DNA of 64,000 bases from Betaproteobacteria bacterium (GTDB taxonomy: Bacteria > Pseudomonadota > Gammaproteobacteria > Burkholderiales > Burkholderiaceae_C): contig JANXSZ010000015.1 in the NCBI GenBank assembly GCA_025356445.1, forward strand, positions 62,001 to 126,000, given 5' to 3'. The translations under genes and the position numbers were made by a program. The notes below the pieces were generated by a model. That model saw only the letters and a list, made by a program, of their open reading frames with translations. It ran no database searches and was not told the DNA's origin. This document shows, piece after piece, positions 18,831 to 27,894 of the stretch. Within the stretch, counting starts at the first letter, position 1. Every line of letters begins with the position of its first letter.

Positions 18831-19058
18831 TCAGTAGTGAGGAGGCAGCTCATCACGCGGGTTGCGCACTGCACTCACTCCGCTCTCGGGCACAGGCTGG
18901 CGCAGACGGGTGATTTCGCTGATAAGCAGGTCAATTTGCTGCTGTTGGCGCACGATGACGGCATCAAGCTGGTCAAGCAGGTCTTCGGTATAGCTGGCCT
19001 TGATTTCCAGGTTGGTGAGGCGTTGGTCGGTGTGACTGGCGTCAGGCGTGCCGCTCAT
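18831..19058 (-). CDS. slyX: SlyX-family coiled-coil protein
   Basis: The 75-residue protein contains the SlyX pattern: heptad-repeat helix ([33 protein letters not shown]) and the C-terminal PPHY ending. SlyX proteins are small coiled-coil dimers of unclear function. Its ATG overlaps the upstream stop in an ATGA (19055-19058), so it is coupled to the VF530 gene. Confidence 0.88.
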   Translation of the reverse strand: MSGTPDASHTDQRLTNLEIKASYTEDLLDQLDAVIVRQQQQIDLLISEITRLRQPVPESGVSAVRNPRDELPPHY

Positions 19059-19345
19059 TGCCCTGCGCCTTCACGCCGGATTTCACGCAGCATGAAAAGG
19101 TAAAGCCCCTCAACCTTCTCACGCGCCCAAGGCGTTTTGCGCAGAAATTTCAGGCTGGAAGCGACGCTCGGATCGTGGGTGAAGCAGCGCACGGGGATGC
19201 GCTCACCCAGGCTTTCCCAGCCGTAATGCGCGGCCAAAGCGGTGACGATGGCTTCCAGCGTCAGGCCGTGCAGGGGGTTGCGGGCTTGGGTGACAGGGGC
19301 CGGTGGCGTTGATACGTCTGGGGTGGGCGGCGTTGAATCGGGCAT
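19055..19345 (-). CDS. VF530/DUF2132 family DNA-binding protein
   Basis: The conserved core ([51 protein letters not shown]) is that of the VF530 family of small helical proteins, which are annotated as DNA-binding from structure. The ATG at 19345 is preferred; an upstream start at 19393 would overlap the Fic gene by 31 bp. A Pro/Thr-rich head of about 25 residues precedes the domain. It lies 17 bp after the Fic gene and is coupled to slyX. Confidence 0.85.
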   Translation of the reverse strand: MPDSTPPTPDVSTPPAPVTQARNPLHGLTLEAIVTALAAHYGWESLGERIPVRCFTHDPSVASSLKFLRKTPWAREKVEGLYLFMLREIRREGAGQ

Positions 19346-19362
19346 AAGGTCAATCAGAAAAA

Positions 19363-20724
19363 TCAGAACACATTGTCCTGCAACGCTTTCCACGCCGCGT
19401 ATTCGGACAAGCGCAGACCATACCGGGCCAGCACACCTTCGTGGATCCGACTCAGCTCCGCAATGATGAGAGCGGTAACAGCGGCTTGGTCTGCGGGTTT
19501 GGCGTAGGTTTGAGCGGTTTGAGCGATGAGACTCAGTGCATCTTGCTGCGGGTGTTGAACAATCTGACGTATGCTGCTTTTAATCACATCGCGGTAGGCG
19601 AGGCGCACTGGGTCGGGTTGAGACACGTCTTGCTTGAGAGCGACGTATTCCTGGGTAGAACGCTGGTAGGCCCAGACGAACACATCGCGCAATAACTCGA
19701 CACGGGTCATCTCGTACACACCGAGGATACCCAGACTGTAAGCAGCTTCGGGCACGTCCAAAAACGTCAACGGGCACAGGTTGGCGCGCAGCAGAGGGAG
19801 GTTGGCAAGCAGGCGTGAGGTGCGTTTGTTGATGTCGGCGAAAGGCTGCAAGTAGGGCAAATGCACCATAGCGAAGAAGGCTTGCTCGAAGGGGTCTGCA
19901 ATTTGGGCGAGCTTATTCAAAAGCTGGTCAAACAGTTCATCAACCCAGGCCGCTTGGGCCAAGGGGCGGTAGACGCTTTTACCGATTTCGACAGCGTGCT
20001 GACGCAAGCGGCCCTCATCGGACGGGTTGGGCAGCAAATTTTCGGCCAGCGCGCTATGCAAATTGAACAGGGTGTAGCGGTCAAACCCCACAGTGGCGAT
20101 GTTGTCCACCAGCAGCTCGATGGCGGCCTTGTGGTTCAAGATCATCTGGGTTTCCAGCGCGGCTTTGCCTTCGGCGGCGCGGCCATACTCCAGCAACTCA
20201 CGGGTGTCCAGTCGAGTGTAGGTATTGCCCTCCAGGTGGCTAGACGCCCAGGAAAGATCAATCAACAAGCGGTTCAGCACAGCCCGGCCATAGGTGCCTG
20301 CGGGTTCAGTGCCAACGCCCGTTTCACCCATATTGCGTAATTGGCGGCGCAAGGGTTCGGGCAGATACCAAGTGTGATTGGGCTGATAAGCATCGAGGAA
20401 TTCACGCTGGTAGCCCACCGGCTTACGCTGCAACACTGCTTGCTGCACATAAGCCAGCACCTCACGGCTGTCCGTGGAAAGAGGAATGCTGACCGGGAAA
20501 TTGTTCAGCGATGTCTCTGTTTGTGCAGGTGTATTCACCGCCACATAGCGGTGCGACCGGCCTGCACCCAGCACAGATAACAGGCCCGCATCCACCTGCG
20601 CCTGTAGCCAACGCTGCGCGGTGCGGCGGGCCACACCGGGATGCAGTGACAACACTTCACCCAGTGACAAGCCTTCTGGGGAAGCGTTGATGCTTTGCAA
20701 CAGGGGGGAGATGGAAGCGGTCAT
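19363..20724 (-). CDS. Fic-family protein with winged-helix N-terminus and altered active site
   Basis: The protein has 453 residues. Residues about 11-62 look like a winged helix ([20 protein letters not shown], then [15 protein letters not shown]). An N-terminal Fic inhibitory motif S161-x3-E165-G166 is present. The Fic core motif, normally HPFxxGNGRxxR, reads Q293[11 protein letters not shown]304: the catalytic histidine is glutamine and both glycines are replaced, while the phosphate-binding NxR and last Arg remain. Classical Fic enzymes attach AMP to target hydroxyls; this copy probably cannot do so by the usual chemistry. It heads a Fic-VF530-slyX operon and is preceded by the repeat array at 20724-20818. 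Confidence 0.85.
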   Translation of the reverse strand: MTASISPLLQSINASPEGLSLGEVLSLHPGVARRTAQRWLQAQVDAGLLSVLGAGRSHRYVAVNTPAQTETSLNNFPVSIPLSTDSREVLAYVQQAVLQRKPVGYQREFLDAYQPNHTWYLPEPLRRQLRNMGETGVGTEPAGTYGRAVLNRLLIDLSWASSHLEGNTYTRLDTRELLEYGRAAEGKAALETQMILNHKAAIELLVDNIATVGFDRYTLFNLHSALAENLLPNPSDEGRLRQHAVEIGKSVYRPLAQAAWVDELFDQLLNKLAQIADPFEQAFFAMVHLPYLQPFADINKRTSRLLANLPLLRANLCPLTFLDVPEAAYSLGILGVYEMTRVELLRDVFVWAYQRSTQEYVALKQDVSQPDPVRLAYRDVIKSSIRQIVQHPQQDALSLIAQTAQTYAKPADQAAVTALIIAELSRIHEGVLARYGLRLSEYAAWKALQDNVF

Positions 20725-20818
20725 GGCGCGATTATGGCGCGATTACCACCAAAAATGGTGCGATAGTGGCGCAATTAGCCCCTGAAGTTGGCGCGATTAG
20801 CTTAAATCGCGCCAACTT
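20724..20818. promoter_or_regulatory. Array of six 11-bp repeats (TGGCGCGATTA) in front of the Fic gene
   Basis: Copies: 20724-20734 and 20735-20745 (exact, head to tail), 20756-20766 (TGGTGCGATAG), 20767-20777 (TGGCGCAATTA), 20789-20799 (exact), and an inverted copy at 20804-20814. The last two form a 14-bp perfect inverted repeat (20785-20798 with 20805-20818). Start points are 11, 21, 11 and 22 bp apart, about one or two helical turns, so all direct copies face the same side of the DNA. The array fills the gap between waaA and the Fic start codon. Most likely a multi-site operator, perhaps bound by the Fic protein's own winged helix. Confidence 0.75.
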
Positions 20819-20824
20819 GAATCT

Positions 20825-22153
20825 TCACACCAACCGCGCCACCACCGCAGCCGTCTTCTGAGCCGCGCCTCGGTGCTGCATCACAAACACCGATGCAGCA
20901 ATTCTGGCCTGCGTAAGCTGCTTCTCTTTAGATAGCAAATCAATGCCCTGGGTCACAGCAGTTGGCAGATCAGCCACAGTGAAGGCGGCACCCGCGCTGG
21001 CGCTGTTGGCAGCAGCTTCGGCGAAGTTAAAAGTGTGCGGCCCCATCACGACAGGACAGCCGCAAGCGGCAGCCTCGATGAGGTTTTGTCCACCCAAGGG
21101 GAGGAAACTGCCCCCCAGCAGGGCCATGTCGCTCAGGGCGTAATACAGGGGCATTTCACCAAGAGAATCGCCCAACCAGATGGCGGCGTCTATAGAGAAA
21201 CCGACAGGGCCGCCACTGTCCCAAGCACTGCGGCGTGAAACGGCGAAGCCTTGGGCTTGAATCAGCGCCGCCACCTCGTCAAAACGCTGCGGATGGCGCG
21301 GCACGATCAGCCATTGCACAGCTTGGCACTCAGCCGGGGGAAGCGTTAACAAGTACGCCAGCAACAAGGCTTCTTCGCCTTCGCGTGAACTGGCAAAAAG
21401 GATGATGGGCTTGGGCAGATCGTGCGTGGCGTTCCACGCCGCCCGCCACTGCTGGCCTTGCGACAGCAACGCAGGGTTAGGCTGGGCATCGAATTTCACA
21501 TTGCCAAAAACACCTTGCACGTTGGCACCGAGTTGGCGCAAACGCTGGGCGTCCGCCTGGGTTTGGGCGTAGACGGCGGACAAGGCACCATAGGCGGGAC
21601 GGGCCAGCCACAGGACGCGCCGAGCTTTGGCGAGCGATTTAGGGCTGAGGCGAGCGTTCACCAGCAACGTCGGTATACCGCGGTTTTGGCAGGCGGCGGT
21701 GAGGTTGGGCCAGATTTCAGTTTCGATCAAGACACCGACGCGAGGCTGAAAATGATCCAGAAAACGGCCAACCGGGCCGGGCGCATCCCACGGCTGCCAG
21801 ACTTGGATATCGCCTTCGCGCAGCAGCGCACGGCCCTCGGAGCGACCCGTGGCCGTGCCATGGGTGAGCAGCAGGCGAAGTCGGGGGGCTTGTTGACGCA
21901 ATTCTGTCAGCAGCACCGCCGCCGCACGGGTTTCCCCCAGAGAGACAGCATGAATCCAGACCCAATCAACAGATGCAGAATTTATAGCCGCAAAAGCGGG
22001 TTGAGTCACAGGGGAATCGCGTGAGGTATAGCGGCCAAAGCGCTCACCCATCGCCTCCAGATAGCCCGGCTCCTGGCGGCCGCGCTGGCGCAGTTTGAGC
22101 CACAGCAGAGGCTGAACCAGCGTCATCAGCAGAGCGTAGAGGAGACGAATCAT
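20825..22153 (-). CDS. waaA: 3-deoxy-D-manno-octulosonic acid (Kdo) transferase WaaA
   Basis: From the ATG at 22153 this is a 442-residue glycosyltransferase with an N-terminal membrane anchor (MIRLLYALLMTLVQPLLWLK) and a GT-B fold. It carries the family blocks WIHAVSLGETRAA, VGVLIETEIWPNL and GGSFLPLGGQNLIEAAACG. It adds Kdo to lipid A precursor on the inner face of the inner membrane. Its ATG overlaps the waaC stop (ATGA, 22150-22153). An upstream TTG would add 17 residues overlapping waaC and is rejected. Confidence 0.95.
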   Translation of the reverse strand: MIRLLYALLMTLVQPLLWLKLRQRGRQEPGYLEAMGERFGRYTSRDSPVTQPAFAAINSASVDWVWIHAVSLGETRAAAVLLTELRQQAPRLRLLLTHGTATGRSEGRALLREGDIQVWQPWDAPGPVGRFLDHFQPRVGVLIETEIWPNLTAACQNRGIPTLLVNARLSPKSLAKARRVLWLARPAYGALSAVYAQTQADAQRLRQLGANVQGVFGNVKFDAQPNPALLSQGQQWRAAWNATHDLPKPIILFASSREGEEALLLAYLLTLPPAECQAVQWLIVPRHPQRFDEVAALIQAQGFAVSRRSAWDSGGPVGFSIDAAIWLGDSLGEMPLYYALSDMALLGGSFLPLGGQNLIEAAACGCPVVMGPHTFNFAEAAANSASAGAAFTVADLPTAVTQGIDLLSKEKQLTQARIAASVFVMQHRGAAQKTAAVVARLV

Positions 22154-23187
22154 GCTGTGGCGCTGGCCTTTTGCACCATGTTCACCATCAGCCACGCCTG
22201 CCAAACGGATTCAACCGAGGGGCAGGGTGTCGCGAACACGCTGCGCTGGCGAGAAGCGTGCGGCCCAGTACGCCAGGTGGTGTCGAAGTTGTAGAGCTGC
22301 ACGTGCGACAAATCCAAGGCCACGGCGATGTGAGACAGACCACTGTCCACACCGATCACGCCGGCAGTACCGGCCAGTTGATCGGTCAAGGCGTCCAGGC
22401 TGAGACGGGGCCAAATGTGAACGCCAGCGCCAGGCAAAGCTTGCGCCAGTCGCGTGCTGCGAGCATGTTCCTCATCATTGCCGTGCAATAACGCAATCTC
22501 GCAGCCCGACTGCAGCAGGCGCTCGGCCAGAGCTACCCAGTGGGGCTCGGGCCACAGCTTGTCAGCACGGGAAGTGCCGTGCACCAGCGCCACCACGGGC
22601 ACCGCCGCGGGGTGGCAAGAAGCGTCAAACACTATTGAATTGATAGCCACTGAAACCCATCCAGATTGCGCAACAAGCCCATAATTATCAACACTGGTTG
22701 GCAAGGCATACCCCAAGGCCTGCGCACACAGCGCACGCGAACGCTGCACGGCGCTGCTGTGCGGCGGGATGTGCACCGCCACATCCGCCACCCAGCGCGT
22801 AGGCGCCTCGTAGCTGGAACCGTCAGTGCCATTGGCCAGGGCATAGCGTTGACCCCGAGGCGCAAGGCGGGCCAATCGAGCAACCAAGGCAGATTTGGTA
22901 AGGCCTTGCAAGTCGATGATGGCGTCGTAGGTTTCGGCCTGCAATTCGGCTTTGAAGCTAGCCCAGGCTTGGCGCGTAGCCGCAGAAAAAGGGGCCTTGC
23001 GCCACGCCCGCAGACTGCAAGCAATGACGCGATGCACCCCTTCGCAATGGCGTACCAGCGGGGCAAAGCCGGGTTCGACCACCCAGTCGATCTGGGCATG
23101 GGGAAAAGCGCGACGTATGTCTTGCACGGCAGGCATGGCGTGAACCACGTCGCCGAGGGACGATAACTTCACAATGAGCACTTTCAC
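22150..23187 (-). CDS. waaC: Lipopolysaccharide heptosyltransferase I
   Basis: The conserved N-terminus KVLIVKLSSLGDVVHAMPA follows a GTG at 23187, giving 345 residues, the usual WaaC length. Upstream in-frame sequence is not conserved. It is a GT9-type enzyme that transfers the first heptose onto Kdo of the inner core (ADP-heptose-binding region: VHGTSRADKLWPEPHW, GVDSGLSHIAVAL). The order pgm-waaC-waaA is co-directional with gaps of 13 bp and a 4-bp overlap, so this is an LPS core operon. A dispersed-repeat copy (22632-22647) is inside the gene, encoding part of a SIVFDAS segment in a variable loop. Confidence 0.93.
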   Translation of the reverse strand: MKVLIVKLSSLGDVVHAMPAVQDIRRAFPHAQIDWVVEPGFAPLVRHCEGVHRVIACSLRAWRKAPFSAATRQAWASFKAELQAETYDAIIDLQGLTKSALVARLARLAPRGQRYALANGTDGSSYEAPTRWVADVAVHIPPHSSAVQRSRALCAQALGYALPTSVDNYGLVAQSGWVSVAINSIVFDASCHPAAVPVVALVHGTSRADKLWPEPHWVALAERLLQSGCEIALLHGNDEEHARSTRLAQALPGAGVHIWPRLSLDALTDQLAGTAGVIGVDSGLSHIAVALDLSHVQLYNFDTTWRTGPHASRQRSVFATPCPSVESVWQAWLMVNMVQKASATA

Positions 23188-23200
23188 AGGACAGAACCGG

Positions 23201-24589
23201 TCAGTGGGCACTGGCCTCAAAGTTGGCATCAGGCTTGACCGTGCGCAGCAGCGCCAGCATGTCGGCCTGAATGCGGTGGAGCGCCGCGTCCGTGTGGCCT
23301 TCAAAACGCAGCACCAGCACGGGCGTGGTGTTAGAGGCACGGATCAACCCAAAGCCATCGGGCCAATCGACGCGCAGGCCGTCAATATCCGAGATCACCG
23401 CAGGCGACGCGAACGTGGCGGCTGCTTTGGCTTGCAGCGCGGCGGTAACGCTGTGGGGCTCGCCCTCGGCGCAGGGCACATTCAGCTCAGGCGTGGAAAA
23501 ACTGGTGGGCAGCGCGTTCAGCACGGCGTTGGCATCCGGAGATCGGCTCAGGATTTCCAGCAGACGCGCACCGGCGTAGGTGCCATCGTCAAAGCCGTAC
23601 CAGCGCTCTTTGAAGAAAATGTGGCCGCTCATCTCGCCACCCAACGGGGAACCGATTTCTTTCATCTTGGCTTTGATGAGCGAATGGCCGGTCTTGTACA
23701 TCAACGGCTTGCCACCGGCAGCCGCGATGGTGGGGGCGAGGCGCTGCGAGCATTTCACATCGAACAAAATCGTGCCACCGGGCACGCGGCTCAGCACGTC
23801 TTGCGCGAACAGGCCCATTTGGCGGTCAGGGTAAATGGTGTTGCCGTCTTTGGTGACGATGCCCAAACGGTCACCGTCACCATCGAACGCCAGGCCCAGT
23901 TCGGCGTCACCGGCTTGCAGTGCGGCGATTACATCTTTCAGGTTCTCGGGTTTGCTGGGGTCAGGATGGTGGTTGGGAAAATGGCCATCGACTTCGCTGA
24001 ACAGCTCGGTCACTTCGCAGCCCAGTGCGCGGAAGATGGCTGGGGCCGAGGCACCCGCTATGCCGTTGCCGCAGTCCACCACAATCCGCATGGGGCGAGC
24101 AAGCTTCACGTCGCTGACGATGCGGTCACGGTAAGGGGCTTCCAGGTTGATGTTTTTGACAGAGCCGCCGGCTTGCAGCACCCAGCTTTCAGCTTCCATC
24201 ATCTGACGCAAGGCCTGGATTTCATCGCCGTAGATGGCACGCCCCCCCATCACCATTTTGAAACCGTTGTAATCCTTGGGGTTGTGGCTGCCTGTGACCT
24301 GAATGCCGCTTTGGCACAGGGTATTGGCGGCAAAGTAGACCATGGGGGTGGTCACGGTGCCAATGTCGATGACGTCAATCCCCGCCGCGACCAAGCCACG
24401 CACCAGCGCGGCACTGAGAGACGGGCCGCTCAAGCGACCGTCACGCCCCACGGCTACGGCTTTCTGGCCTTCAGCGCGGGCCACGGTGCCGAAAGCACGG
24501 CCCAAGGCTTCGGCGACGGCATCGGTCAAGGTGGCAGGCACGACACCACGGATGTCATAGGCTTTGAAGATAGTGGAAGAAAGCTGCAT
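23201..24589 (-). CDS. Phosphomannomutase/phosphoglucomutase (AlgC type)
   Basis: This 462-residue alpha-D-phosphohexomutase has the start FKAYDIRG, the phosphoserine loop TGSHNP, the Mg-binding loop DGDGDRLG and the sugar-binding loop GGEMSGH, in the usual order. It interconverts 6-phospho and 1-phospho sugars, feeding GDP-mannose, UDP-glucose and LPS precursor synthesis. It lies just upstream of waaC in the same direction, fitting a cell-surface sugar role. Confidence 0.95.
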   Translation of the reverse strand: MQLSSTIFKAYDIRGVVPATLTDAVAEALGRAFGTVARAEGQKAVAVGRDGRLSGPSLSAALVRGLVAAGIDVIDIGTVTTPMVYFAANTLCQSGIQVTGSHNPKDYNGFKMVMGGRAIYGDEIQALRQMMEAESWVLQAGGSVKNINLEAPYRDRIVSDVKLARPMRIVVDCGNGIAGASAPAIFRALGCEVTELFSEVDGHFPNHHPDPSKPENLKDVIAALQAGDAELGLAFDGDGDRLGIVTKDGNTIYPDRQMGLFAQDVLSRVPGGTILFDVKCSQRLAPTIAAAGGKPLMYKTGHSLIKAKMKEIGSPLGGEMSGHIFFKERWYGFDDGTYAGARLLEILSRSPDANAVLNALPTSFSTPELNVPCAEGEPHSVTAALQAKAAATFASPAVISDIDGLRVDWPDGFGLIRASNTTPVLVLRFEGHTDAALHRIQADMLALLRTVKPDANFEASAH

Positions 24590-24774
24590 GGTGTAGGGGT
24601 GTTAAACCGAATGAAGGCCAAACTGAAGGCATGAACGCGCCATGCAAAGGCAACGTCGCAGGCATGACGGGCACGGGATTGCATCGAATTGTAGAGGGCA
24701 CAAGGCGCTAAAACCATGAATGCGCATGTCCGAAAACGGCCAGCATAATCTGCCCTGCCCGCTACCATTGCCCG

Positions 24775-26289
24775 ATGACTCCCACCACGGCCACTCACCG
24801 CATGTCCATTGCCCCGCCCATCAGCGACGATGCCTGCTACCTCGCCATGCAGGCGCGGGATGCGCGGTTTGATGGGCGGTTTTTCACTGCCGTCACCTCG
24901 ACCGGCATTTACTGCCGCCCGGTGTGCAAGGTGCGTTGCCCCAAAAGGGAGAATTGCCGCTTTTTTGGCCATGCAGCGCAGGCCGAGCAGGCCGGGTTTC
25001 GGCCCTGTTTACGGTGTCGGCCTGAACTGGCCCCCCATTCGGTGGTGTGGTCGATTCAGGATGCGTCGTACATCCTGGCGCACCAGGCAGCACGCTTGCT
25101 GGACGAACCTGAAGCCTGGGGTGACGCGCCCCCCTCGGTACAAGCGCTGGCCGCACGCCTGGGTATCAGCGACCGGCATGTGCGGCGAATTTTTGAAGCG
25201 CAGTTCGGCGTGTCGCCGTTGCAATACCTCCAAACACGGCGCTTGCTGACAGCGAAACAACTGCTGGCGGATACCACCTTGCCGATGACACAGGTAGCGT
25301 TCATCAGCGGGTTTGGCAGCTTGCGGCGGTTTAACGCTGCATTTGTAGCCCATTACGGGCTGAACCCCGTCCAGTTGCGGCGGGCTGGCGCGGCACCTGT
25401 GGTGGAAGCTGGCAGCATCACAGTCAAGTTGGCCTACCGCCCACCGTATGACGTGGACACGATGCTGGCGTTCATGGCCAAGCGCTGCATTAACGCTATT
25501 GAATTCGTAGCTAATGATGGCCACCAGAACTGCACAGGACGCACTTTTTGTATGGAAATAGGTGGCAAACGCCATACCGGGTGGTTGCTCGCAAGCTTTG
25601 ATGCAACCCGCTGCCAAGTTGCCTTGCAGGTCAGCGATTCGCTGCGTGAGGTGCTGCCACTGGTGATTCGCCGCATGCGGGCGGTGCTGGACTTGGATGC
25701 GGACCCCAGTGCCATCAACCCGGTGCTGCACGCCAGCTTTCCCGCAGGCGATGGCCTGCGCGTACCGGGCACGATGGACGGCTTTGAGCTGGCCGTGCGC
25801 GCCGTGCTGGGCCAGCAAATCACCGTGGCTGCGGCCCGAACACTGGCACAGCGGCTGGTGGACAGGTTTGGCGAGGCCATTGAAACGCCCTTCCCCACGC
25901 TGAACCGACTCTTCCCCACGGCGGGTGTACTGGCGCAGGCAAGTGGAGACGCACTGGGACAGCTGGGTATCGTCAAACAACGCCAAGCGGCAATAGTGGC
26001 CATCGCGCAAGCGGTGGTGGACAAACGCCTGCAACTGCACAGTGGTGCGGACGTGCCCCAAACTGTTGCCGCGCTCAAAACCTTGCCCGGCATTGGCGAC
26101 TGGACGGCACAGTACATTGCCATGCGGGCGCTGCGTTGGCCCGACGCTTTCCCGGCGGGCGACGTGGCCTTGCACAAAGCACTGGGTGTGCAGGGCAGCA
26201 AGCAGGCGGCGCGCGAAGCAGAAGCGGCGTCGCAGGCCTGGAAGCCGTGGCGCAGCTACGCGGTAATCCGGGCCTGGACGACGCTTTAA
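24775..26289 (+). CDS. Ada-type regulator fused to AlkA DNA-3-methyladenine glycosylase
   Basis: This 504-residue three-part protein has an Ada Zn domain with all four cysteines (C47, C51, C78, C81; C47 is the expected methyl-phosphotriester acceptor). AraC helix-turn-helix motifs follow (about 120-205), then an AlkA N-domain and HhH-GPD glycosylase with helix-hairpin-helix LKTLPGIGDWTAQYIAMRAL and catalytic D463. It should sense methylated DNA, activate repair genes and excise 3-methylpurines. A second ATG at 24802 is possible. Divergent from the mutase and followed 73 bp later by ogt. A dispersed repeat (25495-25511) is inside the gene. Confidence 0.92.
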   Translation: MTPTTATHRMSIAPPISDDACYLAMQARDARFDGRFFTAVTSTGIYCRPVCKVRCPKRENCRFFGHAAQAEQAGFRPCLRCRPELAPHSVVWSIQDASYILAHQAARLLDEPEAWGDAPPSVQALAARLGISDRHVRRIFEAQFGVSPLQYLQTRRLLTAKQLLADTTLPMTQVAFISGFGSLRRFNAAFVAHYGLNPVQLRRAGAAPVVEAGSITVKLAYRPPYDVDTMLAFMAKRCINAIEFVANDGHQNCTGRTFCMEIGGKRHTGWLLASFDATRCQVALQVSDSLREVLPLVIRRMRAVLDLDADPSAINPVLHASFPAGDGLRVPGTMDGFELAVRAVLGQQITVAAARTLAQRLVDRFGEAIETPFPTLNRLFPTAGVLAQASGDALGQLGIVKQRQAAIVAIAQAVVDKRLQLHSGADVPQTVAALKTLPGIGDWTAQYIAMRALRWPDAFPAGDVALHKALGVQGSKQAAREAEAASQAWKPWRSYAVIRAWTTL

Positions 26290-26305
26290 GACGCCTTATA
26301 AATTA

Positions 26306-26330
26306 CTATCAATTCAATAGCATATTACGC
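26306..26330. repeat. Dispersed short repeat, intergenic copy between the Ada-AlkA fusion and ogt
   Basis: CTATCAATTCAATAGC followed by ATATTACGC. Its first 15 bases are an exact inverse match to 22632-22646 inside waaC. It is one of about eleven related copies in the window. Confidence 0.55.
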
Positions 26331-26362
26331 TTATCTGTAGAGCTATAAAGGGGTATTTAACT

Positions 26363-26950
26363 ATGAATTTCTCTGCCACCACGGTGAAAACCGCCTTCCT
26401 CAGCCCGCTCGGGCCTGTCACTGTGGCGGCGACCGAGAAGGGGTTGGCCGGTGTCTGGTTCAACGGTCAGCGCCACTTGCCCGACTTCGCGCCCTGGCCG
26501 CTGGCCCCCACGCACCCGGTGCTGGTGGAGACGGTGGCCCAGTTGCAGGCGTACTTTGCGGGTACGCGGGTTGATTTCGACTTGCCCTTGGATTTGCACA
26601 GCGGCACCGCATTCCAGCAAGCAGTGTGGCAGGCTCTGCTGGCCATTGCACCGGGCACCACGACCAGCTATGGCGCGTTGAGCGCGTCGATTGGCAAACC
26701 CAAAGCGGTGCGCGCCTTGGGGGCGGCGGTGGGGCGCAACCCTATCAGCATCATCGTGCCCTGCCACCGGGTGCTGGGCGGAGACGGTTCGCTGACGGGC
26801 TATGCGGGCGGGCTTGACCGCAAAGTGGCACTGCTCAAACTCGAAGGCGTGCAGCCCCCGATAGCCGCGACAGTCCCATCCCCCACACTCCGGTACGCTA
26901 CACGGCCTACAGCCTCCCCCACTTCGCCCTCCACCGAAAGCCTGTTTTGA
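26363..26950 (+). CDS. ogt: Methylated-DNA--protein-cysteine methyltransferase
   Basis: The 195-residue protein has the acceptor motif IVPCHRV with C134, the helix-turn-helix region SYGALSASIGKPKAVRALGAAVGRNP, and the GGLDRKVALLKLE end typical of Ogt/AdaB. It removes methyl groups from O6-methylguanine by suicide transfer to C134. About 35 extra Pro/Thr/Ser-rich residues trail the domain. It complements the preceding Ada-AlkA fusion, which lacks this activity, so the pair supplies the functions of a full Ada plus AlkA. Confidence 0.93.
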   Translation: MNFSATTVKTAFLSPLGPVTVAATEKGLAGVWFNGQRHLPDFAPWPLAPTHPVLVETVAQLQAYFAGTRVDFDLPLDLHSGTAFQQAVWQALLAIAPGTTTSYGALSASIGKPKAVRALGAAVGRNPISIIVPCHRVLGGDGSLTGYAGGLDRKVALLKLEGVQPPIAATVPSPTLRYATRPTASPTSPSTESLF

Positions 26951-26967
26951 CCTTGCCAACCTCATCG

Positions 26968-27894
26968 ATGTCGACGCCGCCACCCCACACCAAGCCGTGG
27001 TTGCTGGATTTCATTTTGCTCGCCGCCATTTGGGGAGCGTCATTCATGTTCATGCGCCTGGGTGCGGTGGAGTTTGGGGCCTTGCCGACCGCAGCGGTGC
27101 GGGTGGCGATAGCCGCAGGCTTTTTGCTGCCACTGATGGCACTCAAGGGGCAGGTGCCAGAGTTGGTGCGGCATTGGAAGCCGGTGTTCGTGGTGGGGCT
27201 GCTGAACTCGGCCATCCCCTTCGCGTGCTATTCGTTTGCCTTGCTGTCCATCACCACAGGGTTGTCAGCCATTTTGAACGCCACAGTACCGCTGTTTGGG
27301 GCCATCGTGGCCTGGGTGTGGCTGGGGGACAAGTTGAACGGGTCGCGCACGCTCGGCCTGCTGGTGGGCTTTGCCGGGGTGGCCATGCTGGCGTGGGACA
27401 AAGCCAGCTTCAAGCCGGATGCCTCGGGTGTGGCACCAGGGTGGGCCGTGCTGGCGTGTTTGCTGGCCACGCTGTGCTACGGCATGGCAGGCAGTTTCAC
27501 CAAACGTCACCTGGGCGGCATTCCCCCCTTGGTCACCGCAGCGGGCAGCCAATTGGGAGCGACACTGGGCTTGGCATTGCCTGCGCTGTGGCTGTGGCCT
27601 GCGCACAACCCCAGCTTGACGGCGTGGCTGGCACTGGTGGTTTTAGGGGTGGTCTGCACCGGGATGGCCTATGTGCTTTTTTTCAGGATGATCCAAAACG
27701 CAGGCCCCGCCCGAGCCTTGGCCGTCACGTTTGTGGTGCCGGTGTTTGCCGTGTGCTACGGCGTTGCCTTTGTCGGAGAAGGCGTCACGCCATGGATGCT
27801 GGTGTGCGGCGCGGTGATCTTGTGCGGCACGAGCTTGGCAACAGGCTTGCTCGGGTGGCCTTTTAAGACGCTGTTCAAGCGGCCATCACGGTAA
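26968..27894 (+). CDS. DMT-superfamily (EamA) exporter
   Basis: Ten hydrophobic segments in two homologous EamA halves (first half LAAIWGASFMFMRLGA, second LLATLCYGMAGSFTKRH) mark a drug/metabolite transporter of the inner membrane. Substrates for the family include amino acids, nucleobases and drugs, and this one cannot be assigned. The ATG at 26968 gives 308 residues; a TTG at 26947 overlapping the ogt stop is an alternative. The 3' end overlaps the convergent GGDEF gene by 20 bp. Confidence 0.85.
   Translation: MSTPPPHTKPWLLDFILLAAIWGASFMFMRLGAVEFGALPTAAVRVAIAAGFLLPLMALKGQVPELVRHWKPVFVVGLLNSAIPFACYSFALLSITTGLSAILNATVPLFGAIVAWVWLGDKLNGSRTLGLLVGFAGVAMLAWDKASFKPDASGVAPGWAVLACLLATLCYGMAGSFTKRHLGGIPPLVTAAGSQLGATLGLALPALWLWPAHNPSLTAWLALVVLGVVCTGMAYVLFFRMIQNAGPARALAVTFVVPVFAVCYGVAFVGEGVTPWMLVCGAVILCGTSLATGLLGWPFKTLFKRPSR

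Noticed and set aside
20785-20818. waaA terminator at the 14-bp inverted repeat
   Set aside because: The hairpin has no T-run on the waaA strand and its arms are copies of the upstream 11-bp motif, so an operator is a better reading.
20724-20818. CRISPR or replication iterons
   Set aside because: Units are 11 bp with no spacers, no cas or rep gene is near, and the array sits exactly at a promoter.
23174-24634. 486-codon open frame opposite the phosphomannomutase
   Set aside because: It is an antisense shadow in a high-GC gene; the mutase has all catalytic motifs and the antisense product has none.
25009-26175. 388-codon open frame opposite the Ada-AlkA fusion
   Set aside because: Antisense shadow with low-complexity composition; the + strand protein carries intact Ada and AlkA motifs.
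26947-26967. TTG start for the DMT exporter overlapping the ogt stop
   Set aside because: Possible, but the ATG at 26968 is a normal start close to the first membrane helix; kept only as an alternative.
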